The translations under genes and the position numbers were made by a program. This document shows, piece after piece, positions 35,603-47,300 of a DNA stretch of 64,000 bases. Position 1 is the first letter of the stretch, and the number at the start of each line of letters is the position of its first letter. Source of the DNA: Nematostella vectensis (taxonomy: Eukaryota; Cnidaria; Anthozoa; Actiniaria; Edwardsiidae); NCBI RefSeq assembly GCF_932526225.1, contig NC_064039.1, positions 12,108,139 through 12,172,138 on the forward strand, read 5' to 3'. A model generated the notes under the pieces. That model was given only the letters and a program-made list of their open reading frames with translations, had not been told where the DNA came from and ran no database searches.

Positions 35603-37470
35603 CGGACTCAATAATTCGAACTGCTCTGTTGTTCCTACATTTTTTAAGAGCATCAATAATTTCATTGATAGTAACTCCCATCTTGTCCATGTCTCGTAAA
35701 AGTACTTCAGAGTTACGATGAAAACTTTCTTGGCTACTGATTTCTTGCACTCTTTTTGCTGTGTAATAAGGCTTGCAATCTTCTGAGCAAATCACCTAGA
35801 ATAAGCACAGTACTTTCCATATGTCTTTTGTAAATACAAACAAGTTTGGTTCAGTGGTTTATATCTATGATAAGATTTTAATAGGCCCTTCTCTTGTCTC
35901 CCCCCAGACACACACAAAATCCATGCAAGGAGTTAATCCAAACGAAGGGGGTTACTTATGAGTTTGTGGAATGTTGTCAATAAAATTGCCTTAAAACTTA
36001 GAACATGCCTTGTTGCTGTCAAATTCATGTGTAATACACGATTTGAGGGGATTTTCTCGACGGGGTTTTTTACTTCTCTCCCAAAACACTTCACAAAACA
36101 TTGGCAACATTTCACACAAAAACGCTTTGCGCGTCCCCTTTTAGAACAGCCGAGTTCCGAGCTACGAACAAGCATCGATTGTCTGGGCTACCTGTGGGTA
36201 GGCACATATAGTCATACCTCTGCAGCGAGTTGTTTCCAGCCGTCGTCCACTTCAAGATTTTTCACTAGTTCTGTGTAGACTTTAAAAGGAAGATCCATAA
36301 TGCCTTTTTCTTCCTCTGGAGGTTTGATCGTACCCATCATAAAGGAAAACCTGCAAAACAATAAAAAAATCACTGATCTGGTGAAACCCTACCTGGTGGA
36401 TTTTTTTTTTTGCCTCCATGTACCTTTGAATTTTTAGATCCTTCATGGCACAATTTTACCCTGACATGGTGGGAATTTTTCCTCGAACGAAAAAAGACAT
36501 AAATAATAACAGAGAGGAGTTTATTGCACGGATATTTGGTCTCCAGGTGATGAGCAGAATTCAAAATCTATTTTGATGACCGTTTTAGTGTGCACAAGTT
36601 TGAGGGAATGGAGCGGGAGATACAGTATTCTCTTTTCCCGTTTTTTTTTTTTTTTGCCACAGGAAACCAAATCCTTTTTTTTTCTTTTTTCTGCTCTTTA
36701 AGATGCCGGCGGAGAAGACTAAGCAAAATTATGTTTTTTTTCCGTAGATCGAAAGTGAAATTGCTTATCTCAGCAAATATTTGTTTTATGATGTCATTTC
36801 TATCTCGAATGTCCTATCTAGTTACATCACAAACAAACAGAACAAAAATTATGTTATTTGACCGAAGATCGAAAGTGAAATTGCTTATCTCAGCAAATAT
36901 TTGTTTTATGATGTCATTTCTATCTCGAATGTCCTATCTAGTTACATCACAAACAAACAGAACAAAAATTATGTTATTTGACCGTAAATCGAAAATTGAA
37001 ATTGCTTATCTAAGCAAATACTTGTTTTATGTGTCATTTCGATTTAGAATGTTCTATCTAATTACATAAGCTTTAAACTTCACTTTATTTATTGCGTGAC
37101 CTATTTGTTACAATGTATTCGTGCGCATATGTGATTTCAATTTCGAGCGTTCTAATTGAAGCTTTATAATCGCCTTATTTTACAGTTGCTTTTATGGAGT
37201 AATATCAACCCTTTCTGTTCTCTGTGTCCAGCTCTAGGCTATTGAATTATATAAAGATAGAATTCATAAACACCCAGTGCCGTCTATGTGCACTCTGTTC
37301 TTTCGAAAACACACTTTATTATCATGCTAAACTTTAGGATGGTCATTTAGAGATCAATATACTCATACATCAGGTTTTCAAGGAAACGCTAAAGTGGAAT
37401 AAACTTACCTTATGTTTGAAGTCTTGAATCTTGTCTGCCTTGTCTTGCTGTGTCTTAATGAGGCCTTCAT
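35603..37470 (-). CDS. Death-domain protein, 5' part of gene (three exons found)
   Basis: Three exons join in phase: 37470-37409, 36350-36218 and 35795-35603, each with a GT donor; the acceptors of exons 2 and 3 are canonical AG. They encode about 129 residues. The folded part reads LPFKVYTELVKNLEVDDGWK, then QLAAE, then an exon rich in helix-like sequence ending VTINEIIDALKKC..NRAVRII. The W-x-x-LA helix and the closing helices are typical of death domains, and their position close to the N-terminus recalls IRAK/Pelle or MyD88-type adaptors. The start at 37470 follows an in-frame stop; a second possible start is MMGTIKPP in exon 2. A donor at 35602 shows the gene continues, but the following DNA is the long inverted repeat and I found no kinase or other domain downstream. 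The family is likely; the exact member is unknown. Confidence 0.6.
36133..36200. repeat. Dispersed short repeat, copy 2 (death-domain gene intron)
   Basis: Second copy of the AGAACAGCCGA.TTCCGAGCTA repeat seen at 33972, in the same orientation, within the intron between death-domain exons 2 and 3. Confidence 0.6.
36728..37065. repeat. 120-bp tandem repeat, three copies
   Basis: GATCGAAAGTGAAATTGCTT occurs at exactly 120-base spacing (36748 and 36868). The first two copies are virtually identical over ~115 bases, while the third (from about 36985) is diverged. Because 120 is 40 codons, the + strand stays open for 159 codons, but composition and lack of motifs argue against a protein. It lies in the first intron of the death-domain gene. 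Confidence 0.9.
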
Positions 37471-38149
37471 TCGGCTTAATTATACACGTCACCGAAGGGG
37501 AATCCCCGTGTAAAGGGCTCAGCGCGAGATACCATTGGTTGACCTTGGAAATTACATCATGTTCATTTTTACTTAATGACTAAAGTAAAAATCCGCAAAC
37601 TGAAAACCTGTTAGCCTAGAATTGTCTTTATTTATACCACCAAAAAGGTAAAAAGATATTAGCCCAATAGAGAGAAAACAGGTTGTTATTTTCTTATCTT
37701 CATAATATAGTGATACAAAGCTGCAAGAATCTTATTTGTAGAAGTAGGAATTTGTCATTTAAATACAAGAGAACACATTGAGCCCCCCTTCCCAAACACG
37801 TTAAATGGCATATTTCGTCGTTTGAATATGTTTTGATGCCAAAAATCTATCCTTTTTAAAAGTTGCCGGGAAAGATTATCTGTTTCTTTTATATAATTTC
37901 TAGGGGAGCTGTCATTATATCGCGATGAACTCATCAGAAAATTGCGCGTATTTTCAAGCGTATTTTTGAACCTCACAAAAGTCAAACCAAGCTTAAACTC
38001 AAGTATATTAAGGCCTGGGTAGTTTGCTCTTAGCATCGAATATAGCTTTTTGCCTTAAACTTTGTTAACATCGCCTTGAATTCATTCTTTTTAGCAAGAT
38101 GATTAAAGTCGACGGCCTTAACATTTTCGTATTGTTTTCTTGCTGGTGA

Positions 38150-38530
38150 TGACGTCACATAATAGATCACGTGACAAAATTTTTTTTGCCTTTCCGCTGG
38201 TGGGGAAAACAGTAAAACAGGACAAAGGTGTTTACTAAATAAGTGTTGAATTTATGTGTGTCATATGATAGCGTTTTAGCATCCGGAATTTTCCCTGCCG
38301 TTAACAAGATATTAAATATTTTGTTAAGTCACGTGACCTGCTGCGAATTAAAATGTTGATTTGTGACCAAAAGGCTAAACTTTTCTTGCCGGTTAAGACA
38401 TCAGTGTACAGACGTGTTTCAAAGGAACATAAAAACATGCGATGTTTTCGTTTTCATACCGTATCCGTCAGCGGAGAATTTTTTGAAATATTGATTTGCA
38501 AAAGTCACGTGATCGGCTGGATGACGTCAT
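38150..38530. promoter_or_regulatory. Cluster of palindromic E-box and CRE-like motifs
   Basis: TGACGTCA at ~38151 and ~38523; TCACGTGA cores at ~38167, ~38331 and ~38506. The motifs lie in loosely similar AT-rich contexts, so they may be part of a diverged repeat instead of a true enhancer. bHLH-zip and CREB-type factors bind such sites in general; no target gene is evident here. Confidence 0.3.
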
Positions 38531-39388
38531 CACTCAAAATGAAATATTACCAAACAGCTAACATTGCCGAGTTTGATGTTTTGACCAAAAATGGTGCATT
38601 TAAGGCATTGTTAACTCACTTTAAGGCAGCTTTCAAAATTTCAACAGTTTTAGCTTAGGATCCAAGCCTTTTAAATGTATTACACTTGAGAATATCTATC
38701 AATCTTCTGTTTTTGCTTTATATCGTAGATATTTTACAGCTTTTTGCTGATTTTGCTTTAATTAAATGTAAGCATTCCAATGAAATTGGTTATTTATTTT
38801 ATGGTCTATGTGTGCCCTTCCACAATTGAATTGAATTTGGAGTTGGGCAAAGATGATGATCACAAAATTGAGATTTTTTACAAACTGAATCAGTGTTAGC
38901 AAAGATACCCCCGAAAGAGTGCGAAAAAAAATCACGCCACCACTGTTCTAAAACCAAGGAAATCTTTAAAGCGGGTAGCAACCAGAATGCTATCCCACTG
39001 TTTAAACTGTTTGTTTTTTCGTATGTAATAGGGAATTGTCTATGAATGATTGTGTATTCTATGCTGTGGCGGATCCAGGGTTGGTGACGGGGGTGACATG
39101 TCACCCCCGTTTTTGGGCAAAAAAGCGTTTAGACATAAAAAGAAAAATCGTTGCAAATTGTTATAGCCGAATTGGATGTTTCGCGATGCTATTCACTGGA
39201 CGAAGACCAGACAATGTTCGTGACAGAAAGCCAGGCAACTGCACTAGGCGAAACAAGGCATGCATTTTGAATCAGAATGTTTTGACAGGCGGAACAGAAA
39301 GACACTTTTCAACAACATTTTTAAACCCTAAAAGATAGCACATTGGGTGTGGTCAAAGCAATTTCTAATCCTAAGCTCTAAACACTGT

Positions 39389-39458
39389 GTTCGTTCGTTC
39401 GTTCGTTTGTTTGTTTGTCCGTCTGTCCGTCTGTCCGTCTGTCCGTCTGTCAGTCCGT

Positions 39459-39490
<32 letters not shown>

Positions 39491-39509
39491 TTGTTTGTTT
39501 GTTTGTTTG
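39389..39509. repeat. (GTTC/GTCT/GTTT)n microsatellite
   Basis: About thirty tetranucleotide units shifting from GTTC to GTTT, GTCC/GTCT and back to GTTT. It creates an artefactual Val-Cys-Leu-rich frame on the + strand. Confidence 0.95.
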
Positions 39510-40742
39510 AAACTCCGAAAACAGTATTTTTTCGAGTAAACCTACTAGAGAACAGTCAAGCAGGGTTTGTTTATTTGAGCTGGTGCGCAGACATAGATCC
39601 ATCTAGAAACATTTTTCTATCCAAATGCACAAATAGAATAAAACATCATCCAACTAACAACAAATGTGTCATTTCGTCACATAAGCAGGGTAAGGTCCGG
39701 ACCTCTCGACCCCCGTCTTGACACGCGCCTGTTTTTTCAATAAAGAAACGGCGGTTCGGCAGTCGAGGGTTTGCCCGAAAACCCTGCTCTATTCCTTGCT
39801 ACTCAGCTTTTTTGTATTACTTGACATAATATATCCCCCCCCTGGACAAAGGGGGGGGGATAATAAACATAAATACAATCACCAGCATGGACAATCTTTT
39901 TTTTTTTTAATACACGATTTTACAAAGGCACAGTATAGCAAATTTTGAAATATTTTAAAACCACATTTATAGAGTTCTAGGCAACATGATGCACCCTGCT
40001 CGCCTCATTTCGCATTTCTATGAAAATTAAATCTAATCAATTTAAGATATTGATAATGATTATTTTTAATTAATGCAGGGGAGGACCTAAGGAAAATCGA
40101 GCGACTAATTATGGTTAGAACAACGGCCATACACAGGGGAGGTACCAAGAGATCAGGGCGTATTGGTATAACCCAGAATCAGCTAACCTATATCACCAAA
40201 GCCTTTCTTTAGCAACAGGGCACAGAGGAATAGTAGAGAGGGGACCCCACTAGTGCAAGCATATAACATGCTGGAAAACAGTAGAAGACCGATATTTCGA
40301 ACTACCCGCTAACTCGGACAAACCGATGGGGACAAACCGCTAACTCAAGACTCAAGTTCCCCGCTAACTCGGACTGACTTAAAGGTGTGTGCTCACTTTT
40401 CTCAATGAGGGCTTGATCCCTCATCTCACCATACATTTCGCGCTGCAGCTGCTGTATCGCTGTAACTCGTCGGGGTATCGCATTCCCCCATGGGAGTGCC
40501 CTGTAAACGAAGATAGCAAGAACCCAACATCTAAACAAAGCTGGTTGATATCTCATAAAATCCTAAATCTTTTTAACACTTTGCAATAATACGGTGATAC
40601 ACAGTATGATAATAAGAAGCAATGGGAGACATTTCACCATATCTAAAGGTTAGTACCACACTATCATGTTCCCAGCTATCTAGACATTTCATTGCGAATA
40701 ACCCTAACAAACCTTTTTAGCGCCGCTGTTTCTTTGTCGTCT

Positions 40743-41914
40743 GTACAGGACCCGAAATGATCCCAGGACCTGAAACGATCCCAGGACCCGAAACGATCCC
40801 CAAAAGTTCCCCAACTGATCCCGGGACCGAAATGAACCCCAAGGAATTGCAGTAATGGACAACAAAAGGAATGTGTAAGGATTGGCTTTCAGTTTTAAAA
40901 ACATTTGAAACATTTAGCTTTATTTATGTTATTGAAAGGAAATTTACATTAACTAAAACTATAGTATTAAGATATTAATATACGACTGCGGGGGAAATAC
41001 AGTGGTTGAGTCAGAAATTGGGGTCAACTAACAATTCCTGTGATAGTAATTTGAAGAACACGGTGTAGATAAATCATTTTTACATAAAAAGCCAAAAAGA
41101 AAGGATAGGACATGCTGCTTTTCATAGGAAGCGAAATGGGTTAAGGTAATTTTTTTGCATGTTTTTATTCGGCGAATGAAAGACCTATCCTATCATGAGA
41201 TCATGCCGGGGTGTACGCACGACTACATGAGGAAATTTAAAACTCACATAATATTGCTTTCAACAAATGCCACATCCTCTTAATATTTTGCATCGGTAGT
41301 AGATGAGTTGGTTGTTTGAGTGTATTACTCAGTGTGCTTTTGTCGTTCCATCTTCTCGGCCAAACCGGCTGCCTAAATATAATGTGTCGGTAAATATTCG
41401 CTCGTGTAAACAAGAATTTCGTGGTGAAATACATGTTTGGTTGTCAAATGAATATTAATTTTTAGGGGTGATGTTTACCGGAAATGAGAGTCATGTGTCG
41501 GAACCGCAAAATGTTTAGAGTGTGATGGAAGGTCGAGAGTTTGGTTGATCTGAGCAAAGCTGTGCTATGTTTATGCTGTATTGCTTTCAGTAGCAATTGA
41601 AAGTTGTGTATTTGTTTTGGACTCTGTTTATGTGTTTAACGCCGGGCAATGTAATAAATAGAAGTATTGTATTGGAATTTAATATTTTTAAGTCACGTTG
41701 TTTAGAAATTGAGTCGCTATTAATCCTTAATTATGCTTCAAGAATTGCAAGTATTTCTTCTGCTTTCCCTTTGTCCATTACCGCAATTCCTTGGGGTTAA
41801 TTTCGGGGACTCCTCGGTATCGTTTCGGGTCCCAGGATCATTTGGGGTACTTTTGGGGATCATTTCGGGTCCTGGGATCGTTTCGGGTCCTGGGATCATT
41901 TCGGGTCCTGTACA
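40743..41914. mobile_element. 1.17-kb element with long terminal inverted repeats made of GGACC-type subrepeats
   Basis: The left arm 40743-40868 and the right arm 41767-41914 are inverted copies. Both begin GTACAGGACCCGAAATGATC reading inward and contain 3-4 tandem ~20-base units of the form GGACCCGAAACGATCCCA, then AACCCCAAGGAATTGC.GTAA. The ~900-base core is AT-rich and without a transposase. The structure fits a non-autonomous foldback-type DNA transposon. Confidence 0.8.
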
Positions 41915-42631
41915 CGTCTCCAGCAATCCACTGAACTAGTGACCACCATAACAACCAGAAGTCCAATCAAAATAGTGGAGTGCTTTATTATTGTGGTTGT
42001 TTTTATGTTTCTTGTTTTGTTTTTGTGATGCGTGTATACAAGAACAGGAATGGCCGCCATAAAAAACAAACCTTTCGTGCTAGAATATCAGTATTTCCTT
42101 TTCTTAGGTGCATACGCAAATAATGACTATGCCACATTTAGGGCTTCATTTTACAAAAACCTTATTATGGATTCCAAAAGTGACCAGGCGTAAACAATGA
42201 TTCCATTACAATTACAAGTTTGAATTATTGGCTTATTGCTCAATAATCCATTAGAATACACAAAGCTGTGGTGGATCTAGGATTTAGAAATGGAGGGGGG
42301 GGATTTTTTGACAGGCTGTCTCGATTTTTTTTTCAGATTTTAAGGAATATACATTTCATGTGACAAAATCTTCTACAAAATTTCGAGAATACATTTTTTT
42401 TCACGACAGGTTATGATATCTGATGTAACTGTTTGCATTGTCAAGTACCGTCCAATCACTGCACTCCGCACACGTGGTCAGTGCTTGTCAATCAAACGTA
42501 CTACCTATTTAACTATAAGTAGACTATTTTACTATAAGTAGAACTCTCAGTTGTACCACTGAACTTAGCAGAAATAAAGGTACGATCCTTGGTTAAACCG
42601 GTCCTCCCGACTAATCATTACAACGGCATAA

Positions 42632-42799
42632 CTTTAAAAGAGTAGCACCTATTGCATTCGAGATTCCATGTATCAACCCGCAGTGGGTCATGGGTATCAA
42701 ATAGATAAGCAGATTTCGGGCAGTTATATACATTACCCATGAAGCACTGCGGGCTATGATACATGGATTCCCGAATGCAATAGGTACTACTCTTTTAAA
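42632..42799. mobile_element. MITE with ~62-bp terminal inverted repeats
   Basis: AAAAGAGTAGCACCTATTGC at the left is matched by GCAATAGGTACTACTCTTTT at the right, continuing through TCCATGTATC/GATACATGGA and TACCCATGA/TCATGGGTA. The unit is about 167 bases with no ORF. Another region (54370-54400) shares the CCACAGTGCTTCA.GGGTATC portion. Confidence 0.8.
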
Positions 42800-42944
42800 T
42801 TTTTTGACCAAAATAGCGCAAATAAAAACAAAAGCTGAATATCAATAATTACTGCATGACCTTATTATCTTGAGCTAATATTTGCCAAAGACATCAAAAC
42901 TGCGTCGTACATGCTTAGGTAGATAATGTAAACACGATGATCTG

Positions 42945-43223
42945 ATGTGCTCTGGTGACTTTGACGGTAAATGCTTGACTTCCGAAGCATGTGCAAATGA
43001 CACAACCTCACATCCATACCTCCAGGAGCTTTTCATAATAGTGACGCTGTCGGTTGTCGTGCAATCGGATTGCTGCTACCTTGAGAAAACTTTGTCGATC
43101 AAAGTTTATAAAGTTGAGTATTTAAAGGAGAAAATATCAATCGCACTAGGCATTCTGAAGGAGGGAAAGAAACTATTGGATACACAAAAGGAAATATTTA
43201 GGATTTCAATTGTTGCTTTGAGG
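42945..43223 (+). CDS. Unidentified candidate exon upstream of the CAP gene
   Basis: An open frame of about 93 codons from an ATG (preceded by an in-frame stop) to a strong donor GTAAGT at 43224. It has an N-terminal Cys-rich stretch, a hydrophobic segment (LFIIVTLSVVV) and a Lys-rich helical tail. I do not recognise it. It cannot be the coding first exon of the downstream CAP gene, because joining this donor to the 44394 acceptor breaks the CAP frame. It could be chance, a non-coding leader or a separate small gene. Confidence 0.2.
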
Positions 43224-44395
43224 GTAAGTTTCGCGCTTTTGCATTAAAATATATTTACGCTTTAATTTAATTGTCAAGACTTCAGTGCTTCACACTGTCA
43301 CTTTCTACTAATTTCCAAAAGATGGGTGCGTGAGACAAAACTTGATGCTTTGTCAATCTTGGCAAACAATTATAAATAGTTATAAATAATAAGATATTTG
43401 GAGCACCATGATCTCCATCGAACGTAAGTAGCCTCAGTTTTCAAAAAGTGCAGATATAAAATGAAATTATGAACTCGGGAAGCTATGGGCTTGGTTATAA
43501 ATATTTTGTTGATATTATCCCAAAATAGTTTTCCATTAGTTCTAGTGATCTTTATTAGATCGCATAGCAAGATTTAAGCGTCATGCGTGCTTACATACAA
43601 ACTCATATGGAGTCACACAAAACATCTTAATGATGCATGAACGGGAGCGAAATCGCACTTGCTTTGTGTAGAAGGCAATGCACCCAAGCGTAAAAGAGAA
43701 AGAGCTTGTCGTTTGTTATAAGTACCCCTGAAAACGTGCCGCAGTGTGCCTTTTAAGGGTATTAAGCACTATGATAAATCATGTTCGGGGGTGTAATCAC
43801 GTCACATGTGATTTATTAGCGAATGGCGTACCAATCATCTTTATTTGAATGAGTTGTCAAATTAGCACGAAAACAGTTCAGGAAAATCATGTTTAAAAAG
43901 TATTTGAAATATGAAAAAAGCACCATTTTTCATCTAATAGTTACATTATTTGCGCTACTTTATCTCACACGTTTAAATATTTCATTTTCGAAAAATGAGG
44001 CGCAAATTAGTAAGTTATAAATCGATAAACGACTTTATTTCCTAATGGCTGGTTTAGCTGTAGTACAAAAAGAAAGTAAAGCTTAGTTTTTGATTTCCAT
44101 TGCTGCACAATTTTTCCTTCAATATATGAGTATATTTTATGAGCGGTATTATTTTTGCATTATGATGTCTCAATATTTGGCCACGCAAGGTTGTTCATAA
44201 CTTTGCATTTATCATTGCATTCTATTTGCCCTTAGGGTAAAGAATTTGAAAATCAATTAAATTGATACCAAAAATAGATGTAAATTGGCTGTGTAGAACT
44301 TGAAAGATAAATCGAAGCCGCAATCAATGTCATATCGTTTTTTTTTTCAATATTGACAAGTTTCGTTTCAAACGAGTAACCCTTTTCTTTCAGGT

Positions 44396-47300
44396 ATGAA
44401 TTTTCTACTGCTGGATTCATTCTCAAAGGAGGCCCTCGATACGATCAACAAGTTTCGGGAAAAGCACCAGTCCCCTCCTTTAAAATGGTCTCGCGGGCTT
44501 GCCAAGGACGCAGAGGCCTGGGCTCGAGAATGCGCTCAATCTAACACACTTAGTAGCGCCGATACTGATGATGGAGAGAATATATACGGGTTGTCTGGAA
44601 GGGCGGAGGTGAAAGGTAAGATGGTGTGGTGAGGTTATCTTGGAGTTGCCAGGGGTGATGATGGAGAGAACATCTACGGGTTGTCTGGAAGGGTGGAGGT
44701 GAAAGGTAAGATGGTGGTGAGGTCACCTTAGAGTTGCAAGAGGTGATGATAGAGAGAACATCTACGGGTTGTCTGGAAGGGCGGAGGTGAAAGGTAAGAT
44801 GGTGGTGAGGTCACCTTAGAGTTGCAAGAGGTGATGATGGAGAGAACATCTACGGGTTGTCTGGAAGGGCAGAGGTGAAAGGTAAGATGGTGGTGAGGTA
44901 ACCTCGGAGTTGCGAGGGGTGATGAAGGAGAGAACATCTACGGATTCGAGGGTGGAGTTGAAAGGTAAGATGGTGTTGTGAGGTCACCTTGGAATTCCAG
45001 GGGTGATGACAGAGAGAACATCTACGGGTTGTCTGGAAGGGCGGAGGTGAAAGGTGTTGTGAGGTCACCTTGGAATTCCAGGGGTGATGATAGAGAGAAC
45101 ATCTACGGGTTGTCTGGAAGGGCGGAGGTGAAAGGTAAGATGGTGGTGAGGTCACCTTAGAGTTGCAAGAGGTGATGATGGAGAGAACATCTACGGGTTG
45201 TCTGGAAGGGCGGAGGTGAAAGGTAAGATGGTGGTGAGGTCACCTTAGAGTTGCGAGGGGTGATGAAGGAGAGAACATCTACGGATTCGAGGGTGGAGTT
45301 GAAAGGTAAGATGGTGTTGTGAGGTCACCTTGGAGTTTCCAGGGGTGGTAGGGAGTTGTTCTCCCTCTTCATCTCGTATAGCAGGAGGTTCTTCTTCTTG
45401 AACACTCTGCATTAATCCTTGGATATTAATTCGTATTGGGTATTAACCTGTATTGAGTATTAGCATGTATTGGGTATTGACGGGTAATGGGTATCAACAT
45501 AAATGGGTTATTAACCTGTAAAGAACCGATCCAGGCGCGTGAGTAACACACAGAGGGGTGCGTAGGGTGTGCGTGCAGCCCCCCCCCCCCCCCCCGCCCC
45601 CATCCTAAAAGTGTCATGTTCCTTATCGAAGGATGGTCAAATGCCATCCTTTTTTAATATGGTTCATTTGCACCCAACCACCCCCTCCCCCTCTCAGCCA
45701 ATCCTGGGTACAGTGGTAGCTAAGAGATTTTGTTATAAGCTCTATACAAAAACTGCACCGAACGAATGCTTGTAAACGTGGAATTTTCGCCTATTGCAGG
45801 AGGAGCGTTCGCACCCCCCCCCCCCCCCCCATTAACGGCTAAAAGTCCACTTCCGGTTCGCAATAGACGTTCTTTTTCTAGATAACAAAGCATAAGCGAA
45901 TTAGATATAGAAAAGTCATTTTAGATCACTCCAAGAGAGCATAAGATATATCTTAAGCTTTTTTGATCACTCTGGTAAGACATAGATATTCAAAAGTCAA
46001 ACGTAGCCAAATTTGCTTCGATGACAAACGTCCCATGAAGATACTGCAATGCCATAAAAAAATCATTTTGTTATTTAGAGGGTGGTCAGCTGGTCAGATT
46101 TTTATCAGAAAACTCACCCCCTCCTGGGTAAGGTGAATTGGCTAGCCACTCATTCACTTTGAAACACGTCTCAAATGCGAACTCCTTTCTCACTAGACCT
46201 TCTCCATCTTTCCTCCCACCCCCTAGCATCCCTCGGTTCCCAGTTTTATTCCTCCCCTTCGCATTTGACTAGTACCTGGTCTTACCTCCTGATGATAAAC
46301 CTTGTGCTAGAATACACGTAAGGTTGCTTTACATTTCGAAGAGCTCTAAGAAATATCCCACCTTTCCATTTAGTAACTCTATATATTTGTTTTTGTCATC
46401 CCCATTCTTGCCATTCCACGCCATCATATATGTTCCACATTTTCCTCCCTTTCAGATTATCTATCCACCTAACACCCCCCCCCCCCCCCCACCACCACCC
46501 ACACACCCCAATACCCGCTTTCAACCGAAAACCCACCCTCCCCCCCCCCCCCCGGAAAAAAGAGGTTCACGTTCACGGATTTCGCTCCACCCCAAGAAAA
46601 ATCCTGGGTACGGGCCTGATACAAGGCGTTTGTTATAGAAGTTGGTCAGTACCAGTTATCTCTTTCAGGGCACGAGCCCATAGACAAGTGGTACGACGGC
46701 AGTAAAAATTACAGCTTTGACAACCCTGGGTTCAAGAGAGATGCGGGAAACTTTACCCAGCTAGTATGGAAGTCAAGCAGAGAGGTCGGCATAGGCAAAG
46801 CGATATCCTCATCCGGGAATGCTGTGGTCGTCGCCCGGTTCAGACCCGCGGGTAATGTGCAAGGGCGCTATGAACAAAATGTCTTCCCTGCCAAGGTGAC
46901 TTGCGACCCTACTCATACTAATATCGTTACATTGTTTCCCCTCAAGTTATTGTTTGTTCATGAATCCCTCGCCAAATCCTACCTACTAGATAGAGGGAAA
47001 GCCTAAGGGACGCACGATTAGAAAAGTGAAGGGGGGTGGGGTGGGGAAGTTTCAGTCGTGCATGTTTTTCTTCCTCGTCTCCAAGACGTGCATGAACTTT
47101 TTTTCATTGTTGTATGCATTTTTTTTTCTGTCTGGTTTGGGCTGCATCCATTTTTTTTCAGGCTTTTAATCATGTATAGATATTTTTGTTCCTCCCCCCT
47201 TCCCTTCACTTTTCTAATGGTCCGTCTCTTAAAACAACATTCTTTGTTACAATCGAAACAATAAATATTGTGCGTCGCTGTTTGAGTTCCTTTCCTCCCT

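Larger units (their letters stand above)
37561..42944. other. Intergenic region with repeats and one TIR element
   Basis: No exon with recognisable protein similarity was found. Content: a cluster of palindromic CACGTG/TGACGTCA motifs (38150-38530), a tetranucleotide microsatellite (39389-39509), a 1.2-kb inverted-repeat element (40743-41914) and a 167-bp MITE (42632-42799). Minus-strand 40302-40556 has an exon-like stretch between an acceptor and a donor, but I could not assign it. Confidence 0.5.

Noticed and set aside
36590-37069. 159-codon ORF with a 40-residue repeat
   Set aside because: Open only because the tandem unit is 120 bp; the third copy has drifted with indels and no protein motif is visible.
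38353-38658. 101-codon ORF on the + strand
   Set aside because: No motif, AT-biased composition, and it overlaps the repeated CACGTG/TGACGTCA region; probably a chance frame.
39347-39721. 124-codon ORF with Val-Cys-Leu-Ser repeats
   Set aside because: Its centre is a tetranucleotide microsatellite and the rest has no recognisable motif.
40302-40556. Reverse-strand exon-like ORF (ALPWGNAIPRRV...)
   Set aside because: It has an acceptor and donor around a short open stretch, but no family could be recognised and the flanking sequence is repetitive.
42945-43223. First coding exon of the CAP gene
   Set aside because: Joining its donor to the 44394 acceptor puts the CAP sequence out of frame, so it is listed only as an unidentified candidate.
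46324-46705. Proline-rich ORFs of about 100 codons
   Set aside because: Generated by poly-C tracts in a CAP-gene intron.
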